Shown: one piece after another, positions 50,022-59,872 of the stretch | Numbering within the stretch: the stretch's first letter is position 1 | Layout: every line of letters starts with the position of its first letter | Source of the DNA: Modestobacter sp. Leaf380 | Lineage (GTDB): Bacteria; Actinomycetota; Actinomycetes; Mycobacteriales; Geodermatophilaceae | Reading direction: 5' to 3' | NCBI RefSeq assembly: GCF_001424485.1 | Contig: NZ_LMQC01000012.1 | Span: 209,012-273,011, forward strand | Length of the DNA: 64,000 nucleotides | Notes under the pieces: model-generated | The model's input: only the letters and a program-made list of their open reading frames with translations | Databases searched by the model: none | What the model was told of the DNA's origin: nothing | Translations under genes and position numbers: made by a program

Positions 50022-50542
50022 AGGCCGGCCGCCGCGTCGTCGGGCTCCTGCGGGGACGGTGCCGCGCACGGGCCGGCCGTCCACCACTCCCCCATGCCGG
50101 CCAGCGCGCGGTCGCCGATCGGGTTGACGCCCGGTCCGGCGGCCAGCGAGTGCGCGGCCAGGGCGTGCAGGCACTTGACCCGCTCGGGCATGCCCCCGGC
50201 ACTGGACCGGGTGGGCAGCACGTCGACGGCGTCCCGGGTGGCCAGGAACGCCTCGTGGGCCGCGGTGTAACCGGCCGCGAGCTCGGGGTCGGTGGCCAGG
50301 TCGGCCTGCCACTGCTTCATCGCGCCCTCGGACTCCAGCCGGCTGGCGGCGGCCGAGGCCCGCGGGCAGGTCAGGTAGTACAGCGTCGGGAACGGCGTGC
50401 CGTCCTCCAGCCGCGGGGCGGTCTGCACGACGTCGGGCTGACCGCACGGGCAGCGGTGCGCGACGGCGACCAGCGCCCGCGGGGGGCGGCCGAGCTGCCG
50501 GGCGACGATCTCGCGGTCCTCGGGGCTGACGGGGGTGCTCAC
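50018..50542 (-). CDS. DUF501 family protein
   Basis: The product (about 174 residues) has the DUF501 pattern: REIVARQLGRPPRALVAVAHRCPCGQPDVV with two Cys, PTLYYLTCPRASAAASRLE, and the C-terminal GMPERVKCLHALAAHSLAAG, where further Cys/His may bind a metal. Function unknown. GTG 50542 has GGGAG upstream; ATG 50560 lacks such a site. It is coupled to ppx by a GTGA overlap. Confidence 0.85.
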   Translation of the reverse strand: MSTPVSPEDREIVARQLGRPPRALVAVAHRCPCGQPDVVQTAPRLEDGTPFPTLYYLTCPRASAAASRLESEGAMKQWQADLATDPELAAGYTAAHEAFLATRDAVDVLPTRSSAGGMPERVKCLHALAAHSLAAGPGVNPIGDRALAGMGEWWTAGPCAAPSPQEPDDAAAGL

Positions 50543-50572
50543 CGGAGGAGTCTCCCCCATGCCGCGCAGGGG

Positions 50573-51112
50573 CTAGGGAGTGCCGTCGGCCGTCGTGACG
50601 GACTCCATGAGCCCGGTGTACCAGGGCAGCTGCTCCTCCGGCACCGCCGCGTCGGGCGTCTGCGCGGGCTGCTCGCCCTCGACGACCTCGCCGTCGGCGA
50701 TGACGACGAGCCGGTCGCCGGGCAGCACGTAGTTGAGCCGTTCGCGGGCCTGCTGGGCGATGTAGGCGGGATCGGACTGGCGCTCCAGCTCGGCCCGCAG
50801 CTGCTCCTCGCGCAGGGACAGCGCCTGGCTCTCCGCGGCGAGCTCGGCGAGCTCCTGGCGACCGGCCACGTAGGAGCGGACCGGGCCGGCCAGGGTGAGC
50901 AGGAGCAGCAGGACCAGCGCGCCCAGCAGGACCGCGCGGCCGGTGAACAGCGGGGTGCGCCGGGCGCTGGTCGCCGTCCGGGCGGGACGACGGGTGCGCC
51001 GGCGCCCCTGCCGCAGGTCGGCGCTCCCCCGGGCCCCCGGCCGCTCCGGACGCGAGGCGGTCCGGCGGCGGGGGCCGCCGGACGTGCTGCGCCGGGTGCG
51101 GGCGGTGGCCAC
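50573..51112 (-). CDS. DivIC/FtsB-type septum formation protein
   Basis: The 179-residue product has an Arg/Ser/Thr-rich cytoplasmic tail (about 55 residues), one membrane helix (AVLLGALVLLLLLTLAGPVRSY), a coiled coil (RQELAELAAESQALSLREEQLRAELERQ) and RLNYVLPGDRLVVI. This is the FtsB/DivIC layout of the divisome core. GTG 51112 with AGGAG upstream; the longer frame to 51268 overlaps the eno end. Position next to eno matches Rv1024. Confidence 0.88.
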   Translation of the reverse strand: MATARTRRSTSGGPRRRTASRPERPGARGSADLRQGRRRTRRPARTATSARRTPLFTGRAVLLGALVLLLLLTLAGPVRSYVAGRQELAELAAESQALSLREEQLRAELERQSDPAYIAQQARERLNYVLPGDRLVVIADGEVVEGEQPAQTPDAAVPEEQLPWYTGLMESVTTADGTP

Positions 51113-51149
51113 GGGGGTGCGCTCTCCTGGTCTCTCGGTGTCGCTGCCG

Positions 51150-52436
<1,287 letters not shown>

Positions 52437-52496
52437 CTAGCGACCCCGGGCGGCGTCCCGGACCCCCGCGCCGCGGGTGCGGGAGCATGGGCCCCG

Positions 52497-53450
52497 ATGA
52501 CCAGCGCAGCGCCGTCCCGCCCGCACGCCCGCGCCGTCCGCCAGCTGCTGCTGGGACTGGTGCCGGTGCTCGTCGTCGGGCTCGTGCTGCTGGTCGTGCT
52601 GGCGGTCCGGCTGCCGGGCACCCAGGCCCCGCTGGCCGCGGCGGACGCCACCGCGTCGGCGACCGTGGTGCGCGACGGGCTGGACCCGGCGGGGCGCGGC
52701 GTGCGGGTGTCCTTCACCGACGCGGCCGGGGAGGAGCGGACCGGGGTGCTGGTGCTCCGCACCGCCGTCGACGTGGCCCCCGACGCCGCGGTCACCGTGC
52801 AGTACGACCCGGCCGCCGCCGACGGGTCCCGGGTCTACGCCGACGGCGACGCCGCGCACGGGGCGGTCGGCGACGTCGTCTTCGGCCTGGTGCTGGTCGC
52901 CCTGGTCGGGCTGGCCGTCTCGGTGCTGACCGGCCTGCGGCTGCTGTCCCGCCGCCGGCTGGCCGGCCGCCCGACGACGGCGGTCACCGTGACCCACCTG
53001 GTGGTCCGGCGCGGCCTGCTGGTGCGCAGCTGGTTGGAGCTGGTCACCCCGCACGGGGTGCGCTGGGTGCCCGTGCACTGGGCGCCCGAGGTCGACCGGG
53101 CCCGGCCCGACTCCCCCGCCCTCGTGCACGGGGACCCGGCCACGGACGCCCTGGTGCTCCCGGTCCTGGACGGCCAGCAGGTGTGGCCCTCGGGCCGGGT
53201 GCGGCGCAGCGCCCCCCGCGGCGACGTCCGGCAGGCCGGCGTCGACCCGGAGGCACCCGACGTCGGGCTGGCCCGTCAGGCCCGCAGCGACGGCGTGCCG
53301 GTCGTGCTGGCCCCGGTGCTGGGCCTGCTGTGGGCCTACGTCGACGGCAGCGGCGCCGCCGGCTTCGTCGTCGCCGGCGCCCTGGCCGCGGCGGTGCTGT
53401 TCTGGCTGCCGCAGTTCCTCGGGTCCGACCCGGCCGCGACCAGCCGCTAG
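52497..53450 (+). CDS. Membrane protein of unknown function (DUF3592-like layout)
   Basis: The 317-residue product has TM1 (LLLGLVPVLVVGLVLLVVLAV), an external beta-like domain with GRGVRVSFTDAAGEERTGVLVL and VTVQYDPAAADGSRVY, TM2 (GDVVFGLVLVALVGLAVSVLTG), and two C-terminal hydrophobic segments. The VQYDP pattern resembles DUF3592 proteins, a weak match. It is the only plus-strand gene here; its TAG stop overlaps the mazG stop in a shared CTAG. Confidence 0.7.
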   Translation: MTSAAPSRPHARAVRQLLLGLVPVLVVGLVLLVVLAVRLPGTQAPLAAADATASATVVRDGLDPAGRGVRVSFTDAAGEERTGVLVLRTAVDVAPDAAVTVQYDPAAADGSRVYADGDAAHGAVGDVVFGLVLVALVGLAVSVLTGLRLLSRRRLAGRPTTAVTVTHLVVRRGLLVRSWLELVTPHGVRWVPVHWAPEVDRARPDSPALVHGDPATDALVLPVLDGQQVWPSGRVRRSAPRGDVRQAGVDPEAPDVGLARQARSDGVPVVLAPVLGLLWAYVDGSGAAGFVVAGALAAAVLFWLPQFLGSDPAATSR

Positions 53451-54394
53451 CCCTGCGCGCGGGCGGCCGCGGCGGCGTCGAGCCGGCCGGCGTAACGGCG
53501 GACGGCGGTGCGCAGCGCGTCCTCGGCGTCCCAGCCGCGCTGCTGCGCGGCCACCACGGTGGCCAGCAACTGCTCCCCCAGCTCCTCGGGGGTGCCGGCG
53601 GACAGCTCCGCGGCCGGGGGCGTGGGCAGGTCGGCCCGGCGGGCCCGCCCGGCCAGCGCCGACCCCCAGGCGGCCGCGGACTGCGAGCTCGAGACCCCCT
53701 CGGTCGGCGAACGGCGCTTCTTCTCCACCGCCTTGATCTCGTCCCAGCCGCGTTCGACGGCTGCGACGTCCCGGGGGCCGGCGTCGCCGAAGACGTGCGG
53801 GTGCCGGCGGACCAGCTTGGCGACCAGCTCGTCGGCCACGTCGTCGACGTCGAAGCGGCGCTCGCCGGGCGCCTCGGCGGCCACCCGGGCGTGGAAGGCG
53901 ACCTGCAGCAGCACGTCACCGAGCTCCTCCCGCATCGCCACCGGGTCCTCGTCGGTGATCGCGTCGTAGGCCTCGTGCGCCTCCTCCAGCAGGTAGCCGC
54001 GCAGCGAGGCGTGGGTCTGCTCGGCGTCCCAGGGGCAGCCGCCGGGCGAGCGCAGCCGGTCCATCACCGACACGACGTCCAGCAGGTGGGCACCGGCAGG
54101 CTCGGGGGCGCCGTCCAGCACCCCGTCCGGCGCACCGGCGCCGGCGGCCTCCTCCGCGGTCAGCAGCACGACGTCACCCGGCCCGCCCGCGTCGACCGCG
54201 GCGACGTCGCGGACCTCGGTGCCGGCCTCGCGCAGCGCCCGGGCGGTCGCGGCCGCACCGGGGAGGGCGAGCACGCCCGACGCGCCGGCGACGGCCCGCC
54301 AGCCGGCCGGGCCCAGCAGACCGGGGAGACGGGGGCTGACGGTGACCAGGGTCGGGGCGGGCGGGGTCGGGCCGGGCGGGGTCGGGGCAGGCAC
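53447..54394 (-). CDS. mazG: MazG family nucleoside triphosphate pyrophosphohydrolase
   Basis: The product (about 315 residues) has the MazG core: DRLRSPGGCPWDAEQTHASL, LEEAHEAYDAI and REELGDVLLQVAFHARVA with the ExxE/ExxD magnesium sites, then DVADELVAKLVRRHPHVFGD. An N-terminal extension of about 110 residues precedes it, as in Rv1021. It removes non-canonical dNTPs. GTG 54394 follows GGAG; the surA-like gene ends 4 bp upstream. Confidence 0.9.
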   Translation of the reverse strand: MPAPTPPGPTPPAPTLVTVSPRLPGLLGPAGWRAVAGASGVLALPGAAATARALREAGTEVRDVAAVDAGGPGDVVLLTAEEAAGAGAPDGVLDGAPEPAGAHLLDVVSVMDRLRSPGGCPWDAEQTHASLRGYLLEEAHEAYDAITDEDPVAMREELGDVLLQVAFHARVAAEAPGERRFDVDDVADELVAKLVRRHPHVFGDAGPRDVAAVERGWDEIKAVEKKRRSPTEGVSSSQSAAAWGSALAGRARRADLPTPPAAELSAGTPEELGEQLLATVVAAQQRGWDAEDALRTAVRRYAGRLDAAAAARAQG

Positions 54395-54398
54395 CCGC

Positions 54399-55382
54399 TC
54401 AGTCTCCGGCAGCCGCCGGTGCGGCCGCGTCGTCCCCCTCCAGGACCCGGACCACACCGTCGGTGGGGGCCACGACGGTGCCGTCCTGCAGCGCGCCGTA
54501 CCGGGGGTTCACCGTGGTGTCCAGGCCCGACGCCACCGCGTCGACCAGCGGCTGCGCCGCGTCGGAGGCGTCCTGCCGGGCGGCGCCGGTGAGGTCCTCG
54601 GTGAGGTCCTCGATCGGCGGGAAGGCCACCTGGCCGACCAGCACACCGCCGGTCTCGGCGACCGGCAGGGAGAAGACGCCCTCGGGCAGCACGCCCGCCA
54701 CGGCGTCGGCGAGCACGCCCGGCACCTGGTCCAGTGAGCGCAGCTGCGCCTCGGGCAGCGTGTAGGTCCCGGCGTACTGCGCGGCCAGCGTCCCGTAGGC
54801 CGCCGGGTCGGCGCGCAGCTGGGCGGCGACGGCGTCCGCGGTGGCCTGGTCGGGCACGGTCAGGTAGCCCAGCTCGAACTGGGCGCCGGAGGAGCGGGCC
54901 TGCTCGTAGGCGGCCTCGATGCCCGCGTCGGACAGGTCGGCCAGACCCTCGGCCTGGGCGACCTCCTCGCGGACCAGCAGCTGGCGGATGATCTCCCGCG
55001 CGTCGTCGGGCAGCAGGCCCTGCTGCTGCGCCAGCTGACCGAACAGCTCGTCCTCGGGCTCGCCGCCCAGCAACTCGGTGATCCGCTCCCGGACGTCGGC
55101 GCCGGTGACCTCGACGTCGTACCGCTCCTCGACGACGTCGTAGACGCGGGCGCCGATCATCAGGTCCAGCACCTGCCGGGTGTAGTCACCCGAGGGCAGC
55201 GACGCGGCGTACGTGGCGACGCCGTCGTCGGCCAGCCGCTCGTCGACGGCCGCGGTGAGGTCGTCCACCCGGACCCGGTCCTCGCCCACGTAGGCGGCGA
55301 CGTCGGGTGAGGTGCGGCAGCCGGTGAGCCCGGACAGCGCCACCCCCAGTGCCAGCAGGGTGCCCAGGGTGCGCCGCGTCAC
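54399..55382 (-). CDS. SurA-like lipoprotein
   Basis: The product (327 residues) has a lipoprotein signal with lipobox LTGC (ALSGLTGC) near residue 22, then a SurA N-terminal-type helical domain (RVDDLTAAVDERLADDG, VLDLMIGARVYDVVEERYDVEVT) and a parvulin-like region. Parvulin histidines are not evident, so it may be a chaperone rather than an active isomerase. GTG start after GGGAGGG. It lies between mazG and the DMT-type gene. Confidence 0.82.
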   Translation of the reverse strand: MTRRTLGTLLALGVALSGLTGCRTSPDVAAYVGEDRVRVDDLTAAVDERLADDGVATYAASLPSGDYTRQVLDLMIGARVYDVVEERYDVEVTGADVRERITELLGGEPEDELFGQLAQQQGLLPDDAREIIRQLLVREEVAQAEGLADLSDAGIEAAYEQARSSGAQFELGYLTVPDQATADAVAAQLRADPAAYGTLAAQYAGTYTLPEAQLRSLDQVPGVLADAVAGVLPEGVFSLPVAETGGVLVGQVAFPPIEDLTEDLTGAARQDASDAAQPLVDAVASGLDTTVNPRYGALQDGTVVAPTDGVVRVLEGDDAAAPAAAGD

Positions 55383-55408
55383 ACCGGGACCCTCCCACAC
55401 CGCGGGGC

Positions 55409-56212
55409 TCAGGCGGGCGACCGGGAGCGCTCGCCGCGCAGCAGCGACAGCGCACCGACCAGGGCCAGCACCGCCCCGGCCACCGCCGCCGGCGCCCATC
55501 CGGCCCGGGTCCGCTCGTCCAGGAGCCAGTGCCCCGCCGCTGCCGGGAGCAGGGTGCTGACCACGTACATGACCGCCAGGACCGGCACCGCCGGTGCCGC
55601 GGCCAGGCCCCGGGTCAGGTGCAGCTGGCCCAGCACCATGCCCGCGGCGGTGAGCACGCCGAGCAGCCACAGCTCCCCCGGCAGGTCCCAGAACCGCCAC
55701 CAGGCGTCGGGCAACCGGGACACCAGCGCCCGGACGCCGACCGCGCCCACCGAGAACCCGATGCCGGCGAGGGCCCCGGAGACCCACGTGCCGGCCGGGA
55801 CGCCGACCGCGACCAGGGCCAGGACGACCGCGGCGGCCAGGCCGACCAGCAGCGCCGTGCCGCCGGACACCGCCGGCCCCGGCACGGTCGCCGCGACCAG
55901 CAGCCCGAGCCCGGCGACGGTGGCCACCAGCGCGGGGGCGTCGGTCCGGGTCGGCCGGCGCACCCCGGCCAGCTGCTGCAGCACCGCCGTCACCGCCAGG
56001 GCGGCGACGACGGCGCACTGGACCACGAGCAGCGGCAGGTCGGCCCGGGCCACCGCCGAGGTGCCGAACCCACCGGCCTGCAGTGCGGTGCCGGTCCACC
56101 AGGCCCGCGAGCGCAGCGTCGGCCCCGCCTCGCGCGCGCCGTCGCTCAGCCGGGCACCGGCCACGCCGTAGCAGGCGACCGCCGCAACGAGCGCGACCGC
56201 GGAGACGATCAC
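55409..56212 (-). CDS. DMT (EamA-like) transporter
   Basis: The 267-residue product is highly hydrophobic, with about nine or ten helices, and small-residue-rich repeats such as ALVATVAGLGLLVAATV and MVLGQLHLTRGLAAAPAVPVLAVMYV. The two-half layout suggests a DMT-superfamily transporter; the direct EamA signature is weak and the substrate unknown. The GTG start overlaps the mfd stop by 4 bp (GTGA), so it depends on mfd transcription. Confidence 0.72.
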   Translation of the reverse strand: MIVSAVALVAAVACYGVAGARLSDGAREAGPTLRSRAWWTGTALQAGGFGTSAVARADLPLLVVQCAVVAALAVTAVLQQLAGVRRPTRTDAPALVATVAGLGLLVAATVPGPAVSGGTALLVGLAAAVVLALVAVGVPAGTWVSGALAGIGFSVGAVGVRALVSRLPDAWWRFWDLPGELWLLGVLTAAGMVLGQLHLTRGLAAAPAVPVLAVMYVVSTLLPAAAGHWLLDERTRAGWAPAAVAGAVLALVGALSLLRGERSRSPA

Positions 56213-59200
56213 CCCGCGGCAGCGACGACCGGCGGCTCGAGCACCGAGGTCATCAGGGCGTGCAGCTTCTCCAGCAGGGCGACGTCGCGCAGCGGCGTCC
56301 GGCGGTCCGGGCCCACCGGCACCTTCAGCGAGACGGTGTTCACCGTCGACTTGTAGGTGACGCCCTCGGCGAGGCGGCCCAGCTTCATCTGCTGGGACTC
56401 CCGCAGCTCGACCGGGGAGATGCGCACGTTGCGCCCGGCCATCGACACCTCGGTGACACCCAGCCGGCGCATCGCCGCGCGGAAGCGGGCCACCGCCAGC
56501 AGGTTCAGCACCGGGGCGGGCGCGGGGCCGTACCGGTCGGTGAGCTCGTCGAGCACGGCCTGGGCCTGGTCGTCGTCCTGCACGGAGGCGACCTTGCGGT
56601 AGGCCTCCATCCGCAGCCGCTCCCCGGGCACGTAGTCGTGCGGCAGGTGCGCGTCGACCGGCAGGTCGACCCGGACGTCGGCCGGCTCCACCGCCGGGGA
56701 CTCCCCCGTCGCCTGGGCCCGGTAGTCGCTGACCGCCTCGCCGACCAGCCGCACGTACAGGTCGAAGCCCACCCCGGCGATGTGCCCGGACTGCTCCCCG
56801 CCCAGCAGGTTGCCCGACCCGCGGATCTCCAGGTCCTTCATCGCCACGGCCATGCCGGCACCGAGGTCGGTGTTGTTGGCGATCGTGGTGAGCCGGTCGA
56901 CAGAGGTCTCGGTCAGCGGCCGGTTCGGGTCGTAGGTGAAGTAGGCGTAGGCCCGCTCCCGGCCACGGCCCACGCGCCCGCGGATCTGGTGCAGCTGGGA
57001 GAGCCCGAAGGTGTCGGCCCGGTCGACGATCAGGGTGTTGGCGTTGGGGATGTCCAGCCCGGACTCGACGATGGTCGTGGCGATCAGGACGTCGTACTCC
57101 TTCTCCCAGAAGCCGACCATGATCTTCTCGAGCTCGTGCTCCTTCATCTGCCCGTGGCCCACGGCCACCCGGGCCTCGGGCACCAGCCGGCGGATCGTCG
57201 CCGCGGCCTTGTCGATGGACTGCACCCGGTTGTGGATGACGAAGACCTGGCCGTCACGCAGCAGCTCGCGGCGGATCGCCGCGGCCATCTGCTTGTCCTC
57301 CCACGCGCCGACGTAGGTCAGCACCGGGTGCCGCTCCTCGGGCGGGGTGAGGATCGTCGACATCTCCCGGATGCCGGTCAGTGACATCTCCAGGGTGCGC
57401 GGGATCGGGGTCGCGGACATCGACAGCACGTCGACCGCCGTCCGCATCGTCTTCAGGTACTCCTTGTGCTCGACCCCGAAGCGCTGCTCCTCATCGACGA
57501 TGACCAGCCCCAGGTCCTTGAACCGGGTGGTCGGCTGCAGCAGCCGGTGCGTGCCGACCAGGACGTCGACCTCGCCGTCGGCCAGCTTGCGCAGCGTCTC
57601 GTCGGACTCGGCCTTGGACTGGAACCGGGACAGCACCGCCACGGTGACCGGGAACTGGGCCATCCGCTCGGAGAAGGTCTTGAAGTGCTGATTGGCCAGC
57701 AGCGTCGTCGGCACCAGGACACCGACCTGCTTGCCGTCCTGCACCGCCTTGAACGCCGCCCGGATGGCGATCTCGGTCTTCCCGTAGCCGACGTCGCCGC
57801 AGATGATCCGGTCCATCGGGACCGGCTGGGACATGTCGGCCTTGACCTCGTCGATCGCGGCCAGCTGGTCGGGCGTCTCCTGGAAGGGGAAGGCGTCCTC
57901 GAGCTCGCGCTGCCAGACGGTGTCCGGGCCGAAGGCGTGGCCCTTGCTGGCCATGCGTGCGGAGTACAGCCGGATCAGCTCCGCGGCGATCTGCTTGACC
58001 GCCTTTCGCGCCTGGCCCTTGGTCTTGGCCCAGTCGCTGCCGCCGAGCTTGGACAGCGCCGGGGCCTCGCCGCCGACGTAGCGGGTCAGCTGGTCCAGGG
58101 CGTCGGTGGGCACGAAGAGCCGGTCCGGCGGCTGGTTCCGCTTGCCCGGGGCGTACTCGACGATCAGGTAGTCCCGCTGCCCGCCGTGCACGGTGCGGCT
58201 GACCATCTCCAGGTACCGGCCCACGCCGTGGTGCTCGTGGACGACGAGGTCCCCGGGCTGCAGCTGCACCAGGTCCACGGCGTTGCGGCGCCGGGCGGGC
58301 ATCTTGGTGGCATCGCGCATCGAGGTGCCGCGCTGACCGGTGAGGTCGTGCTCGGTGAGCAGCGCCAGCCCGATGCCGGGGAAGGCGAACCCGGCCTCCA
58401 GGTTCCCCTGGGTGACGTGCGTGACGCCGGCCTCGGGGCCGGTGGCGACGTCGGGCACCAGCCGGACGCCGAGGTCGGCCTCGGAGAGCTGGTCGGCGGC
58501 CCGCTGGGCGGGGCCGGGTCCGGCGAAGGTGACGACGACCCGCCACTGCTCGGCAGCCCAGGACCGCAGCTGCCCGATCGCGGCGTCCTGGTCGCCGTGG
58601 AAGCGCTCGACGCCGGTGGCGTCCAGCGTCACGTGGGTGTCGTCGTCCTCGCTGGCCAGGGTGAACGTGCCGGTGGTCCACCAGGGCAGGCCGCGGCCAC
58701 GGGCGTCGTCGGCGACGTCCTCCAGGTCGCGGAAGGAGGAGGCGCCCAGGTCGATGGGGGCCTGACCGGCCTCGGCGGCGGTCTGCCAGGACGCGGCGAG
58801 GAACTCCTCGGCGGTCCGGACCAGGTCCGCGGCGCGGCTGCGGACCCGCTCGGGGTCGCAGACCAGCACGTGCGTGCCGCGGGGCACCAGGTCGGTGAGC
58901 AGCTCCATCCGGCCGGCGCCGATGAGCGCCGGGGTGAGCGCCTCCATGCCCTCGACCGCGATGCCCTCGGCCAGCTGGCCGGCGACCTCGGCGAGCTCGG
59001 GGTGCTCGACCGCCAGCGCGCGGGCCCGCTCGCGGACCTCGGGGGTGAGCAGCAGCTCGCGGCACGGCGGGGCCCACAGCCGGTCGGGGCGCTCGTCGAG
59101 GGAGCGCTGGTCGGCAGCGGAGAAGTACCGCATCTCGTCGACCTCGTCGCCCCAGAACTCGACCCGCACCGGGTGCGGCTCGGTCGGCGGGAAGACGTCG

Positions 59201-59775
59201 AGCAGCCCACCGCGGACGGCGAACTCGCCCCGCTTCTCCACCAGCTCGACCCGGGTGTAGGCGGCGTCGGCCAGCCGCCGGCTGATCTCGCCCAGCTCGG
59301 CGGCGTCGCCGGGGGCGAGCTCGACGGGCACCAGGTCGCCCAGGCCGGGGGCCAGCGGCTGCAGGAGGCTGCGGACCGGGGCGACCAGGACGTCGATCCG
59401 GCCGGTGCTCGCCTCGGGGTGGGTCAGGTCGCGCAGCACGGCCAGCCGGCGGCCCACGGTGTCCGCCCGCGGGGACAGCCGCTCGTGCGGCAGCGTCTCC
59501 CAGGCCGGGAACACCTCGACCCGTCGGTCGGGCACGAAGCAGCGCAGCAGGGCGGCGGTCGCGTCGGCGTCCCGCTCACCGGCGGTGACGACCAGCACGG
59601 GGACGCCCGCACCGGGGGACGCCGCCGCCAGGGCCGCGGCCACCAGCGGCTGGACGGTCGGCGGGGCGGTGACCGCCAGGTCGGCGGCGCCGGCCCGCTC
59701 GACCACCCGGGCCAGGCCGGGGTCGGTGAGGACGACGTCGAGCACGCCGCGCAGGGTCACGAGGGGGTACTCCAT
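56209..59775 (-). CDS. mfd: Transcription-repair coupling factor Mfd
   Basis: The product of about 1188 residues begins with the UvrB-like module (VLVVTAGERDADATAALLRCF; FPAWETLPHERLSP), then the RNA polymerase-interacting domain (LQPGDLVVHEHHGVGRYL), and a RecG-like motor with Walker A GDVGYGKTEIA near residue 660, DEEQRFGV (DExx box) and GRVGRGRERAYAYF. Mfd removes stalled polymerase and recruits UvrA. ATG 59775 is used; GTG 59760 with GGAG upstream is possible. The stop overlaps the transporter start. Confidence 0.95.
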   Translation of the reverse strand: MEYPLVTLRGVLDVVLTDPGLARVVERAGAADLAVTAPPTVQPLVAAALAAASPGAGVPVLVVTAGERDADATAALLRCFVPDRRVEVFPAWETLPHERLSPRADTVGRRLAVLRDLTHPEASTGRIDVLVAPVRSLLQPLAPGLGDLVPVELAPGDAAELGEISRRLADAAYTRVELVEKRGEFAVRGGLLDVFPPTEPHPVRVEFWGDEVDEMRYFSAADQRSLDERPDRLWAPPCRELLLTPEVRERARALAVEHPELAEVAGQLAEGIAVEGMEALTPALIGAGRMELLTDLVPRGTHVLVCDPERVRSRAADLVRTAEEFLAASWQTAAEAGQAPIDLGASSFRDLEDVADDARGRGLPWWTTGTFTLASEDDDTHVTLDATGVERFHGDQDAAIGQLRSWAAEQWRVVVTFAGPGPAQRAADQLSEADLGVRLVPDVATGPEAGVTHVTQGNLEAGFAFPGIGLALLTEHDLTGQRGTSMRDATKMPARRRNAVDLVQLQPGDLVVHEHHGVGRYLEMVSRTVHGGQRDYLIVEYAPGKRNQPPDRLFVPTDALDQLTRYVGGEAPALSKLGGSDWAKTKGQARKAVKQIAAELIRLYSARMASKGHAFGPDTVWQRELEDAFPFQETPDQLAAIDEVKADMSQPVPMDRIICGDVGYGKTEIAIRAAFKAVQDGKQVGVLVPTTLLANQHFKTFSERMAQFPVTVAVLSRFQSKAESDETLRKLADGEVDVLVGTHRLLQPTTRFKDLGLVIVDEEQRFGVEHKEYLKTMRTAVDVLSMSATPIPRTLEMSLTGIREMSTILTPPEERHPVLTYVGAWEDKQMAAAIRRELLRDGQVFVIHNRVQSIDKAAATIRRLVPEARVAVGHGQMKEHELEKIMVGFWEKEYDVLIATTIVESGLDIPNANTLIVDRADTFGLSQLHQIRGRVGRGRERAYAYFTYDPNRPLTETSVDRLTTIANNTDLGAGMAVAMKDLEIRGSGNLLGGEQSGHIAGVGFDLYVRLVGEAVSDYRAQATGESPAVEPADVRVDLPVDAHLPHDYVPGERLRMEAYRKVASVQDDDQAQAVLDELTDRYGPAPAPVLNLLAVARFRAAMRRLGVTEVSMAGRNVRISPVELRESQQMKLGRLAEGVTYKSTVNTVSLKVPVGPDRRTPLRDVALLEKLHALMTSVLEPPVVAAAG

Positions 59776-59840
59776 CGGGTCCGGGCCGCACCGCTCACGC
59801 TTCCCGGGCGGACGCACGGGGGCGCGGGGGGCCGAGGACC

Positions 59841-59846
59841 AGGTTA
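59841..59846 (-). promoter_or_regulatory. Candidate mfd -10 box
   Basis: On the minus strand TAACCT (59846 to 59841) fits TAnnnT and lies about 65 bp before the mfd ATG, in the 97-bp gap from the sugar-transferase stop. No -35 is clear. Confidence 0.35.
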
Positions 59847-59872
59847 GTCCTCCGCTGCCCCGCCCGCCCGGG

